NCBI GenBank assembly: GCA_902588315.1
Contig: CACIOP010000003.1
Coordinates: forward strand, 33,329 to 97,328
Reading direction: 5' to 3'
Origin: an uncultured Pelagibacteraceae bacterium
GTDB taxonomy: Bacteria > Pseudomonadota > Alphaproteobacteria > Pelagibacterales > Pelagibacteraceae
DNA length: 64,000 bases
Positions 30,732 to 40,873 of this stretch are shown here, one piece after another. The notes beneath the pieces are model-generated. The model was not told the origin of the DNA. It saw only the letters and a list, made by a program, of their open reading frames with translations, and did no database searches. The position numbers and the translations under genes are program-made. Numbering within the stretch: the first letter of the stretch is position 1; each line of letters begins with the position of its first letter.

Positions 30732-32408
30732 CCACTTTCTCTCATGTAGATTTAAATATTTTGAAATCTTTGAATAAACTTCTAAATGATATTCAAACAG
30801 ATAGTTTTTCTCATCAATTGTTAATAAATCATAATTTATTAAATCTTTCTCTATTGGTGCCATTGTTAAATTTTGAAATAATAAATTTTTCTTCATTTTT
30901 TTAACATAAACTAAATTTTCAATCCTAATTCCATATTCATTAGTTTTATAATACCCAGGTTCATTACTTAAAATCATTCCTTCTCTAATTTTTACAGTAT
31001 TTATTTTTGTAATAGATTGAGGTCCTTCATGAACATTAAGAAAAAAACCAACACCATGTCCTGTACCATGCGCATAATCTAAGTTGCTTTTATTTAAAAA
31101 TTTTCGTGCTCTTTTATCAATTTTTTTACCTGTATCATCTTTATTAATATCAGTCGTAGCTACAGCAATATGACCTTTTAAAACATTGGTGAAAACATTT
31201 TTGATATTTTGTTTCTGTTTTGAAAAACATATTGTTCTTGTAACATCAGTTGTCCCATATTTGTATTGCCCACCTGAGTCACATAGTAAAATATCATTTT
31301 TATTGATAGTTCTGCAATTTTCTTTTCTTGCTCGGTAGTGAACAATTGCACCATTTTTGCCAGAGCCTGCTATTGTATCAAAACTAGGATAGAGAAAGTT
31401 TTTATTTAATTTTCTAAAATTTTCCAATTTCTTTGCTGCTTTTACTTCTGTGATATTATTTTTATTAATTTTTTTTATCCAGTATATAAATTTTGTTAAT
31501 GCTACCCCATCTAAGATATGAGCATTAATCATATTTTTAATCTCAGTTTTATTTTTAATTGCTTTTAAAAGATAAATTGGATCTTCCCTTTTTATGATTT
31601 TAAATTTAGATTTAATTAAATTTTCATAAAATATTGAACAAGATTTATCATCTATAATAAAGTTTTTTTTCTTAAGATGTGCTATTTTACTTGGTAAATT
31701 ATTTACATCTAAAAATTCGTCTTTCCTAATAACTTTATTTTTTAATAATTTCTTACACTTTTTGAGATTACTTATAAGTAATATTTTTTTTGATTTACTT
31801 ACTATCAATCTTGAATTGGGAATTGGGCTATTGGGGCTATCTCCACCTCGTATATTTAAAGTCCACGCAACATTTTCTGGTGCACTAATAAAAATATAAT
31901 CTGCTTTGTTTTTTTTTAAGTATTTAGTTATCTTATTTAATTTTGAATTAATACTCTCACCAACTATATTTTTATTTAAAGAAAAAAATGGAATAGAATT
32001 ATATTCTTTCTGTTTTTTTATTTCATCAATTAGATTTTTTTCAACATATTTAATTTTATTATATTTTAAAAAATAATTTTTAACTTGAGTATTTGTAAAT
32101 AACTTTGGATCTATACCAAGAGTAAGATTTTTAAATAAACTACAATTTATTAATTTTTCAAATCCATAAATTTTAAAATTTTTTCCACTCTCAATTTTAC
32201 TTTGAATTGTATATCTTCCATCAGTAAATAAATAATTTTTATCTTTAAGAATTATCGCTAAACCAGCAGATCCACTAAAGTTTGAGATAACCTCTAATCG
32301 ATTTAATTTTGAATATTCTGTAAAATACTCATCATTTTTTGGAATTACATAACCATCAATTTCATATTTCTTGAATTTTCTTGTTAATTCTTTTATGTAA
32401 TTTTTCAT
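30714..32408 (-). CDS. Xaa-Pro aminopeptidase (M24B, PepP family)
   Basis: FTDGRYTIQ, DSGGQYKYGTTDVTRTI, YAHGTGHGVGFFLNVHEGPQSI, LSNEPGYYK, GIRIENL. Confidence 0.94.
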   Translation of the reverse strand: MKNYIKELTRKFKKYEIDGYVIPKNDEYFTEYSKLNRLEVISNFSGSAGLAIILKDKNYLFTDGRYTIQSKIESGKNFKIYGFEKLINCSLFKNLTLGIDPKLFTNTQVKNYFLKYNKIKYVEKNLIDEIKKQKEYNSIPFFSLNKNIVGESINSKLNKITKYLKKNKADYIFISAPENVAWTLNIRGGDSPNSPIPNSRLIVSKSKKILLISNLKKCKKLLKNKVIRKDEFLDVNNLPSKIAHLKKKNFIIDDKSCSIFYENLIKSKFKIIKREDPIYLLKAIKNKTEIKNMINAHILDGVALTKFIYWIKKINKNNITEVKAAKKLENFRKLNKNFLYPSFDTIAGSGKNGAIVHYRARKENCRTINKNDILLCDSGGQYKYGTTDVTRTICFSKQKQNIKNVFTNVLKGHIAVATTDINKDDTGKKIDKRARKFLNKSNLDYAHGTGHGVGFFLNVHEGPQSITKINTVKIREGMILSNEPGYYKTNEYGIRIENLVYVKKMKKNLLFQNLTMAPIEKDLINYDLLTIDEKNYLFEYHLEVYSKISKYLNLHERKWLASFI

Positions 32409-34441
32409 TTAATTCTCTTTTGATATCTTATCCAGCCAGGACTTCTTGTACCTTCCTCAATTTCAAAATCTTGATTAAATTCAAAATCATCATCATGGTT
32501 ATTTTCTTCATCAAAAAAAGAATTTTTCTCAACATTTTTTTCAGGTAATTCTTCTATAAACCTTGAGGCCATACTGTCTATCCAGTCTCCTTGATAAAAT
32601 CTATTCATAGAAAAAGATATTATAGCTTTTTTCTTAGCTCTAGTAATTCCTACATAAGCTAAACGTCTTTCTTCTTCTAAGCCATTTTGACCTTTTTCCT
32701 CAATAGATTTTTGATGAGGAAACAAACCTTCTTCCCAGCCTGGAAGAAAGACAACATCAAACTCTAATCCTTTTGCAGCATGCATTGTCATCATATTTAT
32801 TTTTTCACCTTCCCACTCTTGATCTACTGAAGTTGCCAAAGATACATGTTCTAAAAAACTTTCTAAATTATCAAATTCTTTCATGGCGCTTAACAATTCC
32901 TTAATATTCTCCAATCTGTTCTCATTATCTACATCTTTTTTGTTTTTTAACATTGCTGAGTATCCAGACTCGTCCAAGACAATTTGTAATAATTTAATGT
33001 GGTTTGATTTTTTAATTCTTATATCATTTCTCCATTTGTTTAGAGAATTTATAAATAAATTTAAACCAATTTTAGCTTTTGGTTTAATCAAATTTTGTTC
33101 AAGCATTTTAATTGATGCTCTTTCTAAATTTAAATTATTTTCTTTCGCAAATTCATGAATATTTTTTAAGGTACTATCTCCTATTGATCTTTTTGGGTTG
33201 TTAACAATTCTTTCAAAAGCAAGATCATCTTTTTCTTGATTGATCAATCTTAGATAAGCTACACAGTCTTTTATTTCAGCTCTTTCATAAAATTTTGTAC
33301 CACCTAATATTCTATAAGGCATACCAACTTTAAGAAAACGTTCTTCAAATTCACGAGTTTGAAAAATGGCTCTTACAAGAATTGCGATATTGTTATAAGA
33401 AATTTTTTTTTTAATGTTTTTCTCTATCTCATCTGAAATTCCAACTGCTTCATCTTTACCATTTTTAAAACAGTTTAGTTTAACTAAATCACCTTCATCC
33501 ATATTTGTAATTAACGTTTTACCAACTCTGTTTTGATTATTAGAAATAAGATTCGAAGCGACGTTCAAAATATTTTGCGAAGATCTATAATTTTGTTCTA
33601 GTCTAATTACTTTTGTATTTTTATATACTTGGTCAAATTCTAAAAAATTTTTAATCTCTGCTCCTCTCCAGCTATAAATTGATTGATCATCATCTCCAAC
33701 ACAACAAATATTTTTGTTTTTTTCTGACAATAGATTAAGCCATTTACTTTGTATAAAATTAGTATCTTGATATTCATCAACAAGGATATATTTAAAATTT
33801 TTTGAATATATTTCTTTAATGTCAGAATTGAATTCCAAAATTTTAACTGCATGTAATATAAGGTCACCAAAATCACATGAGTTTAAGTCAATTAATTTTT
33901 GTTGATAAATTTTATATAGTGGGAGAATTGTTTTTTCATAAAGATCTTTTTTATTCACTACTACTTCATTTGGATAAAATCCTTTATTTTTCCAACGATC
34001 AATTATTGCTAATATAAACCTCGGAGATAATTGTTTAATGTCAACATTTTCAGCCTTACAAATATTTTTAATAAGTCTGATTTGATCATCTGTGTCTACT
34101 ATAGTAAAATTGGAATTAAGGTTTGCTGCAGATGCATGTTTTCTTAATAATTTGGCACAAATTGAGTGAAATGTTCCTAGCCACGAAAGTCCGACTGCCG
34201 TAGAGCCAAGTATTTGACTAACTCTATTTTGCATTTCTTTTGCAGCCTTATTAGTAAATGTTACTGCTAAGATTTGATTTGGAAACGCTTTTTTTTCTTT
34301 AATAATATTAGCAATTCTGGAGGTTAAAACTTTTGTTTTACCAGATCCAGCTCCAGCAACAATCAAAAGAGGCCCCTCAAGATGCATAACAGCTTCTTTT
34401 TGAGCATCATTCAAATTTTTTAAATAATCATTGTTTATCAT
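32405..34441 (-). CDS. uvrD: UvrD/PcrA-type SF1 DNA helicase
   Basis: LNDAQKEAVMHLEGPLLIVAGAGSGKTKVLTSRIA, VDEYQDTN, GDDDQSIYSWRGA, TMHAAKGLEF, EEERRLAYVGITRAK. Confidence 0.95.
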   Translation of the reverse strand: MINNDYLKNLNDAQKEAVMHLEGPLLIVAGAGSGKTKVLTSRIANIIKEKKAFPNQILAVTFTNKAAKEMQNRVSQILGSTAVGLSWLGTFHSICAKLLRKHASAANLNSNFTIVDTDDQIRLIKNICKAENVDIKQLSPRFILAIIDRWKNKGFYPNEVVVNKKDLYEKTILPLYKIYQQKLIDLNSCDFGDLILHAVKILEFNSDIKEIYSKNFKYILVDEYQDTNFIQSKWLNLLSEKNKNICCVGDDDQSIYSWRGAEIKNFLEFDQVYKNTKVIRLEQNYRSSQNILNVASNLISNNQNRVGKTLITNMDEGDLVKLNCFKNGKDEAVGISDEIEKNIKKKISYNNIAILVRAIFQTREFEERFLKVGMPYRILGGTKFYERAEIKDCVAYLRLINQEKDDLAFERIVNNPKRSIGDSTLKNIHEFAKENNLNLERASIKMLEQNLIKPKAKIGLNLFINSLNKWRNDIRIKKSNHIKLLQIVLDESGYSAMLKNKKDVDNENRLENIKELLSAMKEFDNLESFLEHVSLATSVDQEWEGEKINMMTMHAAKGLEFDVVFLPGWEEGLFPHQKSIEEKGQNGLEEERRLAYVGITRAKKKAIISFSMNRFYQGDWIDSMASRFIEELPEKNVEKNSFFDEENNHDDDFEFNQDFEIEEGTRSPGWIRYQKRIK

Positions 34442-34475
34442 TTAAAATAATACTTTATAAGTTTTCTTTATTATT

Positions 34476-35966
34476 ATGAGCAAAAAAATTTTTTTTGTAA
34501 AATATTTAAAACACATTAATAATTTAATTAATAATCTTTTAGAAAAAAATTTAAACAAGTTAAATTCTAAAAACCTTGGTTTTTTAATTAAAAATAATAA
34601 AATAATTTTAACTTTTGTCGCACTTATTGTTATTTTTATAACATATTTACTATTGCCAACTTTTTACTCACAGTCAGATATTTCCGAAAAAATCAAATTA
34701 GAAATTAAAAATAAATATAATATGGATTTTAAATTTTCTCAAAGTTTTAAATATAATTTATTTCCTATGCCACATTTTGAAACAAAAACTTCAATTATTT
34801 TAGACAAGAAAAATGAAATATCAAAAATAAATAAATTAAAAATATTTATATCTTTAGATAAACTTTTTTCTCCAGAAAATTTGAATGTAAAAGGTTTAAT
34901 TATTGAGAATGCTAATTTTAACTTAAATAGTAAAAATTATAATTTTTTTTTCGAACTTTTAGATCAGAACTTTAAAAATAGAAAACTTCAAATAAATAAT
35001 AGTAATATTTTTTTTAGAAATCAAGAAGACGAAGTATTATTCATAAATAAAATTTTAAAATCTAAATATTATTATGAAATAAATGAAGTTAAAAATATTT
35101 TTTATTCAGAAAACGAAATATTTAATATTCCTTTTTCAATAGAATCATTTTATGGTGAAAATAAAAACAATTTTATTTCTAAAATTGATTTATCCTCAAT
35201 TAAACTTAAAATACATAATGATTTAAACTTTCAGAACGAGAGCAAACTAGGAAAGTCTACATTAATTCTTAACAATTCAAAAAAAAACGTTGAATATGAA
35301 ATTAAAAAAGATTTTTTTACATTTTATATTTTTGATAAAATAGATAACCCGAGTTTATCTTACAAAGGTAATTTCAACTTAAAACCTTTTTACGCTAGTT
35401 TGAATGGCAATTTAAGAAATATAAATTTAAACCATTTATTTGGGTCTAATGCTATAATCAAAGATTTTTTAAAAACAAAGATATTAAATAATAAAAATAT
35501 TGATTTTCAACTAAATATAAATGCAGGAAATATTTATGACAATTATAATTTTAAAAATGTAAAAATAAAATCAAAAATCAAAGAAGGTCTCATTGATCTA
35601 GACAAAACAAAATTTGAGTGGCAAGATTTTGCAGAATTTGAATTAAATGAAAGTTTAATTTTTGTTAAAAAGGGAGAATTAGTATTAGATGGTAAATTAA
35701 AAATTAAAATTAAAAATTATAATAAAATATATAGATTTCTTCTTACTCCAAAAAATTATAGATATAAAATTGAAGATATCGACTTAAATTTTACTTATAA
35801 TTTTGATCAAAAAATAGTTGAATTGAAAGATATCAGAATTGATAATAAGAATGCCCAAAATGTAAATAAAATCCTAACTAATATAAATCTTAATAATAAT
35901 AAACTTCAAAATAAAATATATTTAAAAAATTTATTGAACGATGCGATTAAAAATTACGCTGGATAA
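34476..35966 (+). CDS. AsmA-like / hypothetical inner-membrane-anchored protein
   Basis: Single N-terminal TM then YNMDFKFSQSFKYNLFPMPHFET-like AsmA pattern and repetitive beta-rich sequence. Confidence 0.55.
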   Translation: MSKKIFFVKYLKHINNLINNLLEKNLNKLNSKNLGFLIKNNKIILTFVALIVIFITYLLLPTFYSQSDISEKIKLEIKNKYNMDFKFSQSFKYNLFPMPHFETKTSIILDKKNEISKINKLKIFISLDKLFSPENLNVKGLIIENANFNLNSKNYNFFFELLDQNFKNRKLQINNSNIFFRNQEDEVLFINKILKSKYYYEINEVKNIFYSENEIFNIPFSIESFYGENKNNFISKIDLSSIKLKIHNDLNFQNESKLGKSTLILNNSKKNVEYEIKKDFFTFYIFDKIDNPSLSYKGNFNLKPFYASLNGNLRNINLNHLFGSNAIIKDFLKTKILNNKNIDFQLNINAGNIYDNYNFKNVKIKSKIKEGLIDLDKTKFEWQDFAEFELNESLIFVKKGELVLDGKLKIKIKNYNKIYRFLLTPKNYRYKIEDIDLNFTYNFDQKIVELKDIRIDNKNAQNVNKILTNINLNNNKLQNKIYLKNLLNDAIKNYAG

Positions 35967-37342
35967 ATCATTTTTTTTGGATCAACTATTCTGTTATAAT
36001 CTTTTTCACTAATTAATCTTGTTTTTAAGGTTTCAAATTTAAGAGTGGTATCATTTTTTAAAGCCTTTTTAGCAATTTTTGCAGCATTGTCGTATCCGAT
36101 ATGTGGTGCTAATGCTGTTACAAGCATAAGTGAATTATCCAAATGTTGTTTAATTTTCTTTTTGTTTGCTTTTATTCCTTTAACACAATAAAGAGCAAAA
36201 TTTTTTGTACTGTCAGCAATTAAGTCGATTGATTGAAGTATGTTATGGGCAATTAAGGGCTTAAAAACATTTAGTTCAAAATGCCCATGAGAGCCAGCCA
36301 TAGTTATTCCATTGTGGTTTCCAATTACTTTCACACAAACCATAGTAACTGCTTCGCATTGTGTTGGATTTACTTTTCCAGGCATAATAGATGAGCCTGG
36401 TTCATTTTCAGGTAAGATTAATTCTCCGTATCCAGCTCTTGGGCCAGAACCTAAGAAACGAATATCATTAGATATTTTCATTAAAGCTACCGCACAAGTA
36501 TTTAGAGCACCAGAAAAATTAACAATTGCATCATGAGCTGCAAGCTCAGCAAATTTATTTGGAGCTGGTTTAAAATTTATATTTGTAAATTTTGTAATTT
36601 CTTTAACAATTTTTTTATCGAAATTTTTCTTTGAATTTATTCCAGTACCTACTGCCGTACCACCTTGTGCAAGAAATAATATTTCTTTTAATGCATACTC
36701 TATTCTTTCAATACTTTTTTTTACTTGAAAATGATATCCTGAAAATTCTTGTCCAAGAGATAATGGGGTAGCATCTTGTAAATGAGTTCTTCCAATTTTT
36801 ACTATATTTTTAAATTCATTGGATTTTCTTCTCAACTCTCTTTCTAAAAATTTGAGACTTGGTAGCATTTTAGCAATGGTCTCTTTAGCAACAGAGATGT
36901 GCATTGCAGTTGGAAAAACATCATTTGTAGATTGCGATTTATTTACATGGTCATTTGGATGAACTGGCTTTTTTGTACCTTTTTTTCCACCTAAAATTTC
37001 TATTGCCCTGTTTGCAATGACCTCATTTACATTCATATTTGTTTGTGTCCCTGAACCTGTTTGCCAGACTTTTAATGGAAAGTTTTCATTCAATTTACCC
37101 TTGATTATTTCATCTGATGCTTTGACTATTGCTTTAGAAATTTTCTTATCAATTAATTTGTCTTTTGAATGAACTATTGCAGCAGATCTCTTAATAATCG
37201 CAATTGATTTAATGATTGAAATGTTTACTAAAATTTTACCTATATTAAAAAATTTATTAGATCTTTGAGTAGATGCACCCCAATATTTATCATTTGGGAC
37301 GTTTACACTTCCAATACTGTCAAATTCTTTTCTTAATTTCAT
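35954..37342 (-). CDS. fumC: Class II fumarate hydratase
   Basis: VWQTGSGTQTNMNVNEVIANRA, GRTHLQDATPLSLGQEFSGY, GSSIMPGKVNPTQCE. Confidence 0.96.
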   Translation of the reverse strand: MKLRKEFDSIGSVNVPNDKYWGASTQRSNKFFNIGKILVNISIIKSIAIIKRSAAIVHSKDKLIDKKISKAIVKASDEIIKGKLNENFPLKVWQTGSGTQTNMNVNEVIANRAIEILGGKKGTKKPVHPNDHVNKSQSTNDVFPTAMHISVAKETIAKMLPSLKFLERELRRKSNEFKNIVKIGRTHLQDATPLSLGQEFSGYHFQVKKSIERIEYALKEILFLAQGGTAVGTGINSKKNFDKKIVKEITKFTNINFKPAPNKFAELAAHDAIVNFSGALNTCAVALMKISNDIRFLGSGPRAGYGELILPENEPGSSIMPGKVNPTQCEAVTMVCVKVIGNHNGITMAGSHGHFELNVFKPLIAHNILQSIDLIADSTKNFALYCVKGIKANKKKIKQHLDNSLMLVTALAPHIGYDNAAKIAKKALKNDTTLKFETLKTRLISEKDYNRIVDPKKMIYPA

Positions 37343-37409
37343 TGATTAATTTTTAAGTAACAAATAATTATTAACATACAATAATTTTATAAAAACATAC
37401 AGGAGCATT

Positions 37410-37781
37410 ATGTCGAATTTTAGTAAAGTTGGCACTTTCATGAAAACTTTTGGTCAGGAAGTTAAAACTAAACCATCATTTAGTACTGATAAAATAAATA
37501 AATTAAGGATAGATCTAATTAAAGAGGAACTAGAAGAGCTTAAAGAAGCCATGAATAATAAGGACTTATTGGAGGTAGCTGATGCGCTGACTGATATATT
37601 ATATGTAACTTATGGAGCAGGGCATGCTTTTGGGATTGATTTGGATAAGTGCTTTGAGGAGGTACAAAACTCAAACATGAGTAAGTTAGATGAAAATGGT
37701 AAACCAATTTATAATGAATCCGGAAAAGTCATGAAAGGGCCTAACTATTTCAAACCAGACCTATCTAAGTTTGTGAATTAG
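37410..37781 (+). CDS. MazG-like nucleotide pyrophosphohydrolase
   Basis: LIKEELEELKEAMNNKDLLEVADALTDILYVTYGAGHAFGID (EExxE...D motif). Confidence 0.85.
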   Translation: MSNFSKVGTFMKTFGQEVKTKPSFSTDKINKLRIDLIKEELEELKEAMNNKDLLEVADALTDILYVTYGAGHAFGIDLDKCFEEVQNSNMSKLDENGKPIYNESGKVMKGPNYFKPDLSKFVN

Positions 37782-38611
37782 ATTTCTAACTTAAAGTCAA
37801 CCGCAGGAGCGCTGTGTGTAATGCTGCCAACAGAAATTCTATTTACTCCAGTCGATGCGACAGCTTTGATATTTTTTAAAGTAATATTGCCAGATGCTTC
37901 AGTTTCATAAAATTTTTTAGCAATTTTAACACCATGTTTAAGATTTTTAACATTCATATTATCGAGCAGAACAGTATTAAATTTTAGACCCAATATTGAC
38001 TTAAGCTGCTTAATTGTATCAACTTCGACAGTAATTTTTTTTCCTTTTTTATTATTAATAGCTTTTAAAACTAAACTATTTAAATCTGAACTAGCAATAT
38101 GGTTATCTTTAATTAAATATTCATCGCTTAAATTAAATCTATGATTGATACCACCTCCTAATTTAACAGCATATTTTTGGATAACTCTTAAATTAGGAAT
38201 TGTTTTTCTTGTGCAACAAATTTTAGTTTTTTTTCCAGCTAATTTAACAAACTGATTTGTTTTAGTTGCTATTCCAGAAATATGAGACATAAAATTTAAA
38301 GCTACTCTTTCAGCGATTAGAATATTTTTTGCATTACCTTTAATTAAAGCAACTAAATTTCCTTTTTTAACTCTAGAACCTTCTTTTTTCTTAATAATGA
38401 ATTTTATTTTATCATCAATTAATGCAAAAGTTTGTTTAGCAAATAATAATCCTCCAACAATTGCACTTTGATTTGAAATTAATTTAACTGTAAAGATTTT
38501 ATCATTTTTAATTAAACCTGAAGTAATGTCTCCTGACGGATAAAGATCTTCATTCAATGCAAGCTTAACGGTACTTTTAATAAATTCTTTGCTTAATTTT
38601 ATTTTTGACAC
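37778..38611 (-). CDS. nadC: Nicotinate-nucleotide pyrophosphorylase (carboxylating) NadC
   Basis: ALNEDLYPSGDITS, ERVALNFMSHISGIAT, CTRKTIPNLRVIQKYAVKLGGGINHR, LLDNM, EASGNITLKNI. Confidence 0.96.
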   Translation of the reverse strand: MSKIKLSKEFIKSTVKLALNEDLYPSGDITSGLIKNDKIFTVKLISNQSAIVGGLLFAKQTFALIDDKIKFIIKKKEGSRVKKGNLVALIKGNAKNILIAERVALNFMSHISGIATKTNQFVKLAGKKTKICCTRKTIPNLRVIQKYAVKLGGGINHRFNLSDEYLIKDNHIASSDLNSLVLKAINNKKGKKITVEVDTIKQLKSILGLKFNTVLLDNMNVKNLKHGVKIAKKFYETEASGNITLKNIKAVASTGVNRISVGSITHSAPAVDFKLEI

Positions 38612-38615
38612 TTAA

Positions 38616-39620
38616 TTATCTGCCAATTGCTGCCATTCTCTCTACAGATATTCTAGCTTTATCAATTGTTTCTTTGTCCATAATAATTTCACCAGTCTCA
38701 TTTTCTAAACAATCTAATATCTTTGGAAGTGTAATTTTCTTCATATGAGGACACATATTACATGGTTTGACAAAGTCTACATTTGGATTTTCTATTTGAA
38801 TATTGTCACTCATTGAACATTCGGTGACCATCATTACTTTTTTTGGTTGATTATCTTTTACATATTTAATCATTCCAGAAGTAGATCCTGCAAAATCACT
38901 TGCCTCAATTACATCAGGAGGACATTCTGGATGTGCAATAATTTTAATTCCTGGATTATTTTTTCTTATATCCTCTATTTCTTTTTTATTAAACTGATCA
39001 TGAACAATGCAAATTCCTTTCCAAGAAATAATTTCAACATCTGTTTGAGAAGCTACATATTTAGCTAAATAATCATCAGGCAAAAATATTACTCTTTTTA
39101 CACCAAGCGATTTAACTATTTTAACCGCATTAGCGGAAGTGCAACAAACGTCTGTTTCCGCCTTAACTTCTGCTGAGGTATTGACATAAGATACAACAGG
39201 AACGCCTGGGTATTTTTCTTTTAATAGTCTAACATCTTTACCTGTAATAGATGATGATAAAGAACAGCCAGCATCCATATCAGGAAGAATAACTTTTTTA
39301 TTTGGGCTCATTAATTTTGCAGTTTCTGCCATGAAATGTACACCAGCCATTAAAATAATATCAGCTGAAGTTTTTGAGGCTTCAATTGCTAATGCAAGAG
39401 AGTCCGCAGAAAAATCTGCAACACCATGATAAATTTCAGGAGTTTGATAGTTGTGGGCTAGAATTACAGCATTCTTTTCTTTTTTTAATTTATTAATTTT
39501 ATGAATGTATGGAGCATGCACAGACCATTCAATTTCAGGCATAACCTTAGAAATTTTTTGATAAATAGGATCTGTTGCTTTACGCACTTCTTGTGTAAAT
39601 TCCATGAAGATTTTTACCAA
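38616..39620 (-). CDS. nadA: Quinolinate synthase NadA
   Basis: AVILAHNYQTPEIYHGVADFSADSLALA, GVHFMAETAKLMSPNK, DMDAGCSL, HPECPP, CNMCPHMKKITL. Confidence 0.96.
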   Translation of the reverse strand: MVKIFMEFTQEVRKATDPIYQKISKVMPEIEWSVHAPYIHKINKLKKEKNAVILAHNYQTPEIYHGVADFSADSLALAIEASKTSADIILMAGVHFMAETAKLMSPNKKVILPDMDAGCSLSSSITGKDVRLLKEKYPGVPVVSYVNTSAEVKAETDVCCTSANAVKIVKSLGVKRVIFLPDDYLAKYVASQTDVEIISWKGICIVHDQFNKKEIEDIRKNNPGIKIIAHPECPPDVIEASDFAGSTSGMIKYVKDNQPKKVMMVTECSMSDNIQIENPNVDFVKPCNMCPHMKKITLPKILDCLENETGEIIMDKETIDKARISVERMAAIGR

Positions 39621-39660
39621 TTTGAATCAAGATTGTCATTCATTTATTATGGGACATATC

Positions 39661-39746
39661 GCGGTCGTGCTGAAATTGGTAGACAGGCACGGTTGAGGGC
39701 CGTGTGGACCTAGTCCATGAGAGTTCGAGTCTCTCCGACCGCACCA
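39661..39746 (+). tRNA. tRNA-Leu(GAG)
   Basis: Acceptor GCGGTCG/CGACCGC, anticodon arm CACGG-TTGAGGG-CCGTG, long variable arm, T-arm GAGAGTTCGAGTCTCTC, CCA encoded. Confidence 0.93.
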
Positions 39747-39772
39747 AAGTGAATTTTATATAGGAGTTTTTG

Positions 39773-39937
39773 ATGGATAAATTACTTTCAGTAATATTTA
39801 TGGTTGTGGTTTTGCTTTTAGTTCTCCCAAGTTTTTTACAATCAAATTCCCAATCAAAGCAATTTCTTAAAAATCTAAGTATTTGGATTATTGTAGTTTT
39901 TATAATTTTAATGATTGTTTATTTCTTTAAATTATAA
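39773..39937 (+). CDS. Small membrane protein, 54 aa (below ORF-track cutoff)
   Basis: AGGAG upstream; MDKLLSVIFMVVVLLLVLPSFLQSNSQSKQFLKNLSIWIIVVFIILMIVYFFKL*; two hydrophobic segments. Confidence 0.6.
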   Translation: MDKLLSVIFMVVVLLLVLPSFLQSNSQSKQFLKNLSIWIIVVFIILMIVYFFKL

Positions 39938-39939
39938 TA

Positions 39940-40830
39940 TTAGTTTTTTATCCAGTCAGGCTTATTGATATTTATTAAAGCTTCTTTAGTTTTAAAATTT
40001 GCTTTTTCATCAAAGTTTTCGTTTAAGTATTTAATTAAAGCAAAAGGGTAGTCGCTATCAATTAAAACCTTACCTATTTCAATTTCATTATTATAAATAC
40101 TTTCGCCTTCGTGTAGTTTTCCATTAATTATATTTATTGGAAATAATCTTTTTGAAAGCTTGTTCTTTAATTTAATTCGCGCCGTATTTTCTTGGCCAAC
40201 ATAACAGCCTTTTTTGAAATCAATTCCATTTAATTCTTCAAAATTACATTCAATACCGAACAATTTGTCTTTCAACTTATTTAAATCTTTTGGAACTATC
40301 CCAAGTCTATGACTTAATGTATAATATTCTTTCAGATTTGCATCGTGAAGATCTAGTTTTTTCAAGGATAAATAAAGTTTTTCTAAATTAATAACCAATC
40401 TAGCACCCAAATACTTATTTCTTGGATCTAAAAAAATTGGATCTTCTCTATATTTAATTGTGTAACCAGGTTGATCTTTTGCTTCATCGAAAGTTAAGAA
40501 TTTTTCATGAGAAAATGCTGCAACAACAAATTCATTACTTAAATTGAGAATTTCAACTTTTGATCTAAGTTTATACAAGGATAATTGTTTGAATAACTCC
40601 TCTGCCTGAGTTTTTTCACAATCCAAAATATATCCTGACTTATGTTTTACGATTATAAATTCATATAAAAATTTACCCTGGGGTGTAAGCAATGAACTAA
40701 AACAACTATTTACATCATTTACTTTGTTCATATCGTTACTAATAAGATTTTGAAGAAACTCTTTTGCATCTTCTCCATTAATATAAAGAATTGCTCTATC
40801 ATCTAAAATATAAACGTTTTTTATATTCAT
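39940..40830 (-). CDS. ygfZ: YgfZ/GcvT-family folate-binding protein (Fe-S cluster repair)
   Basis: GEDAKEFLQNLISNDM, LLTPQGKFLYEFII, FKKGCYVGQENTAR motif. Confidence 0.93.
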   Translation of the reverse strand: MNIKNVYILDDRAILYINGEDAKEFLQNLISNDMNKVNDVNSCFSSLLTPQGKFLYEFIIVKHKSGYILDCEKTQAEELFKQLSLYKLRSKVEILNLSNEFVVAAFSHEKFLTFDEAKDQPGYTIKYREDPIFLDPRNKYLGARLVINLEKLYLSLKKLDLHDANLKEYYTLSHRLGIVPKDLNKLKDKLFGIECNFEELNGIDFKKGCYVGQENTARIKLKNKLSKRLFPINIINGKLHEGESIYNNEIEIGKVLIDSDYPFALIKYLNENFDEKANFKTKEALININKPDWIKN

Positions 40831-40873
40831 AATTGATTAATTATAGATTGTAATATAATAACAATTTCTCAAA

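Noticed and set aside
39501-39713. 70-aa plus-strand ORF
   Set aside because: Antisense to nadA 5' end and running into tRNA-Leu; no protein-like features.
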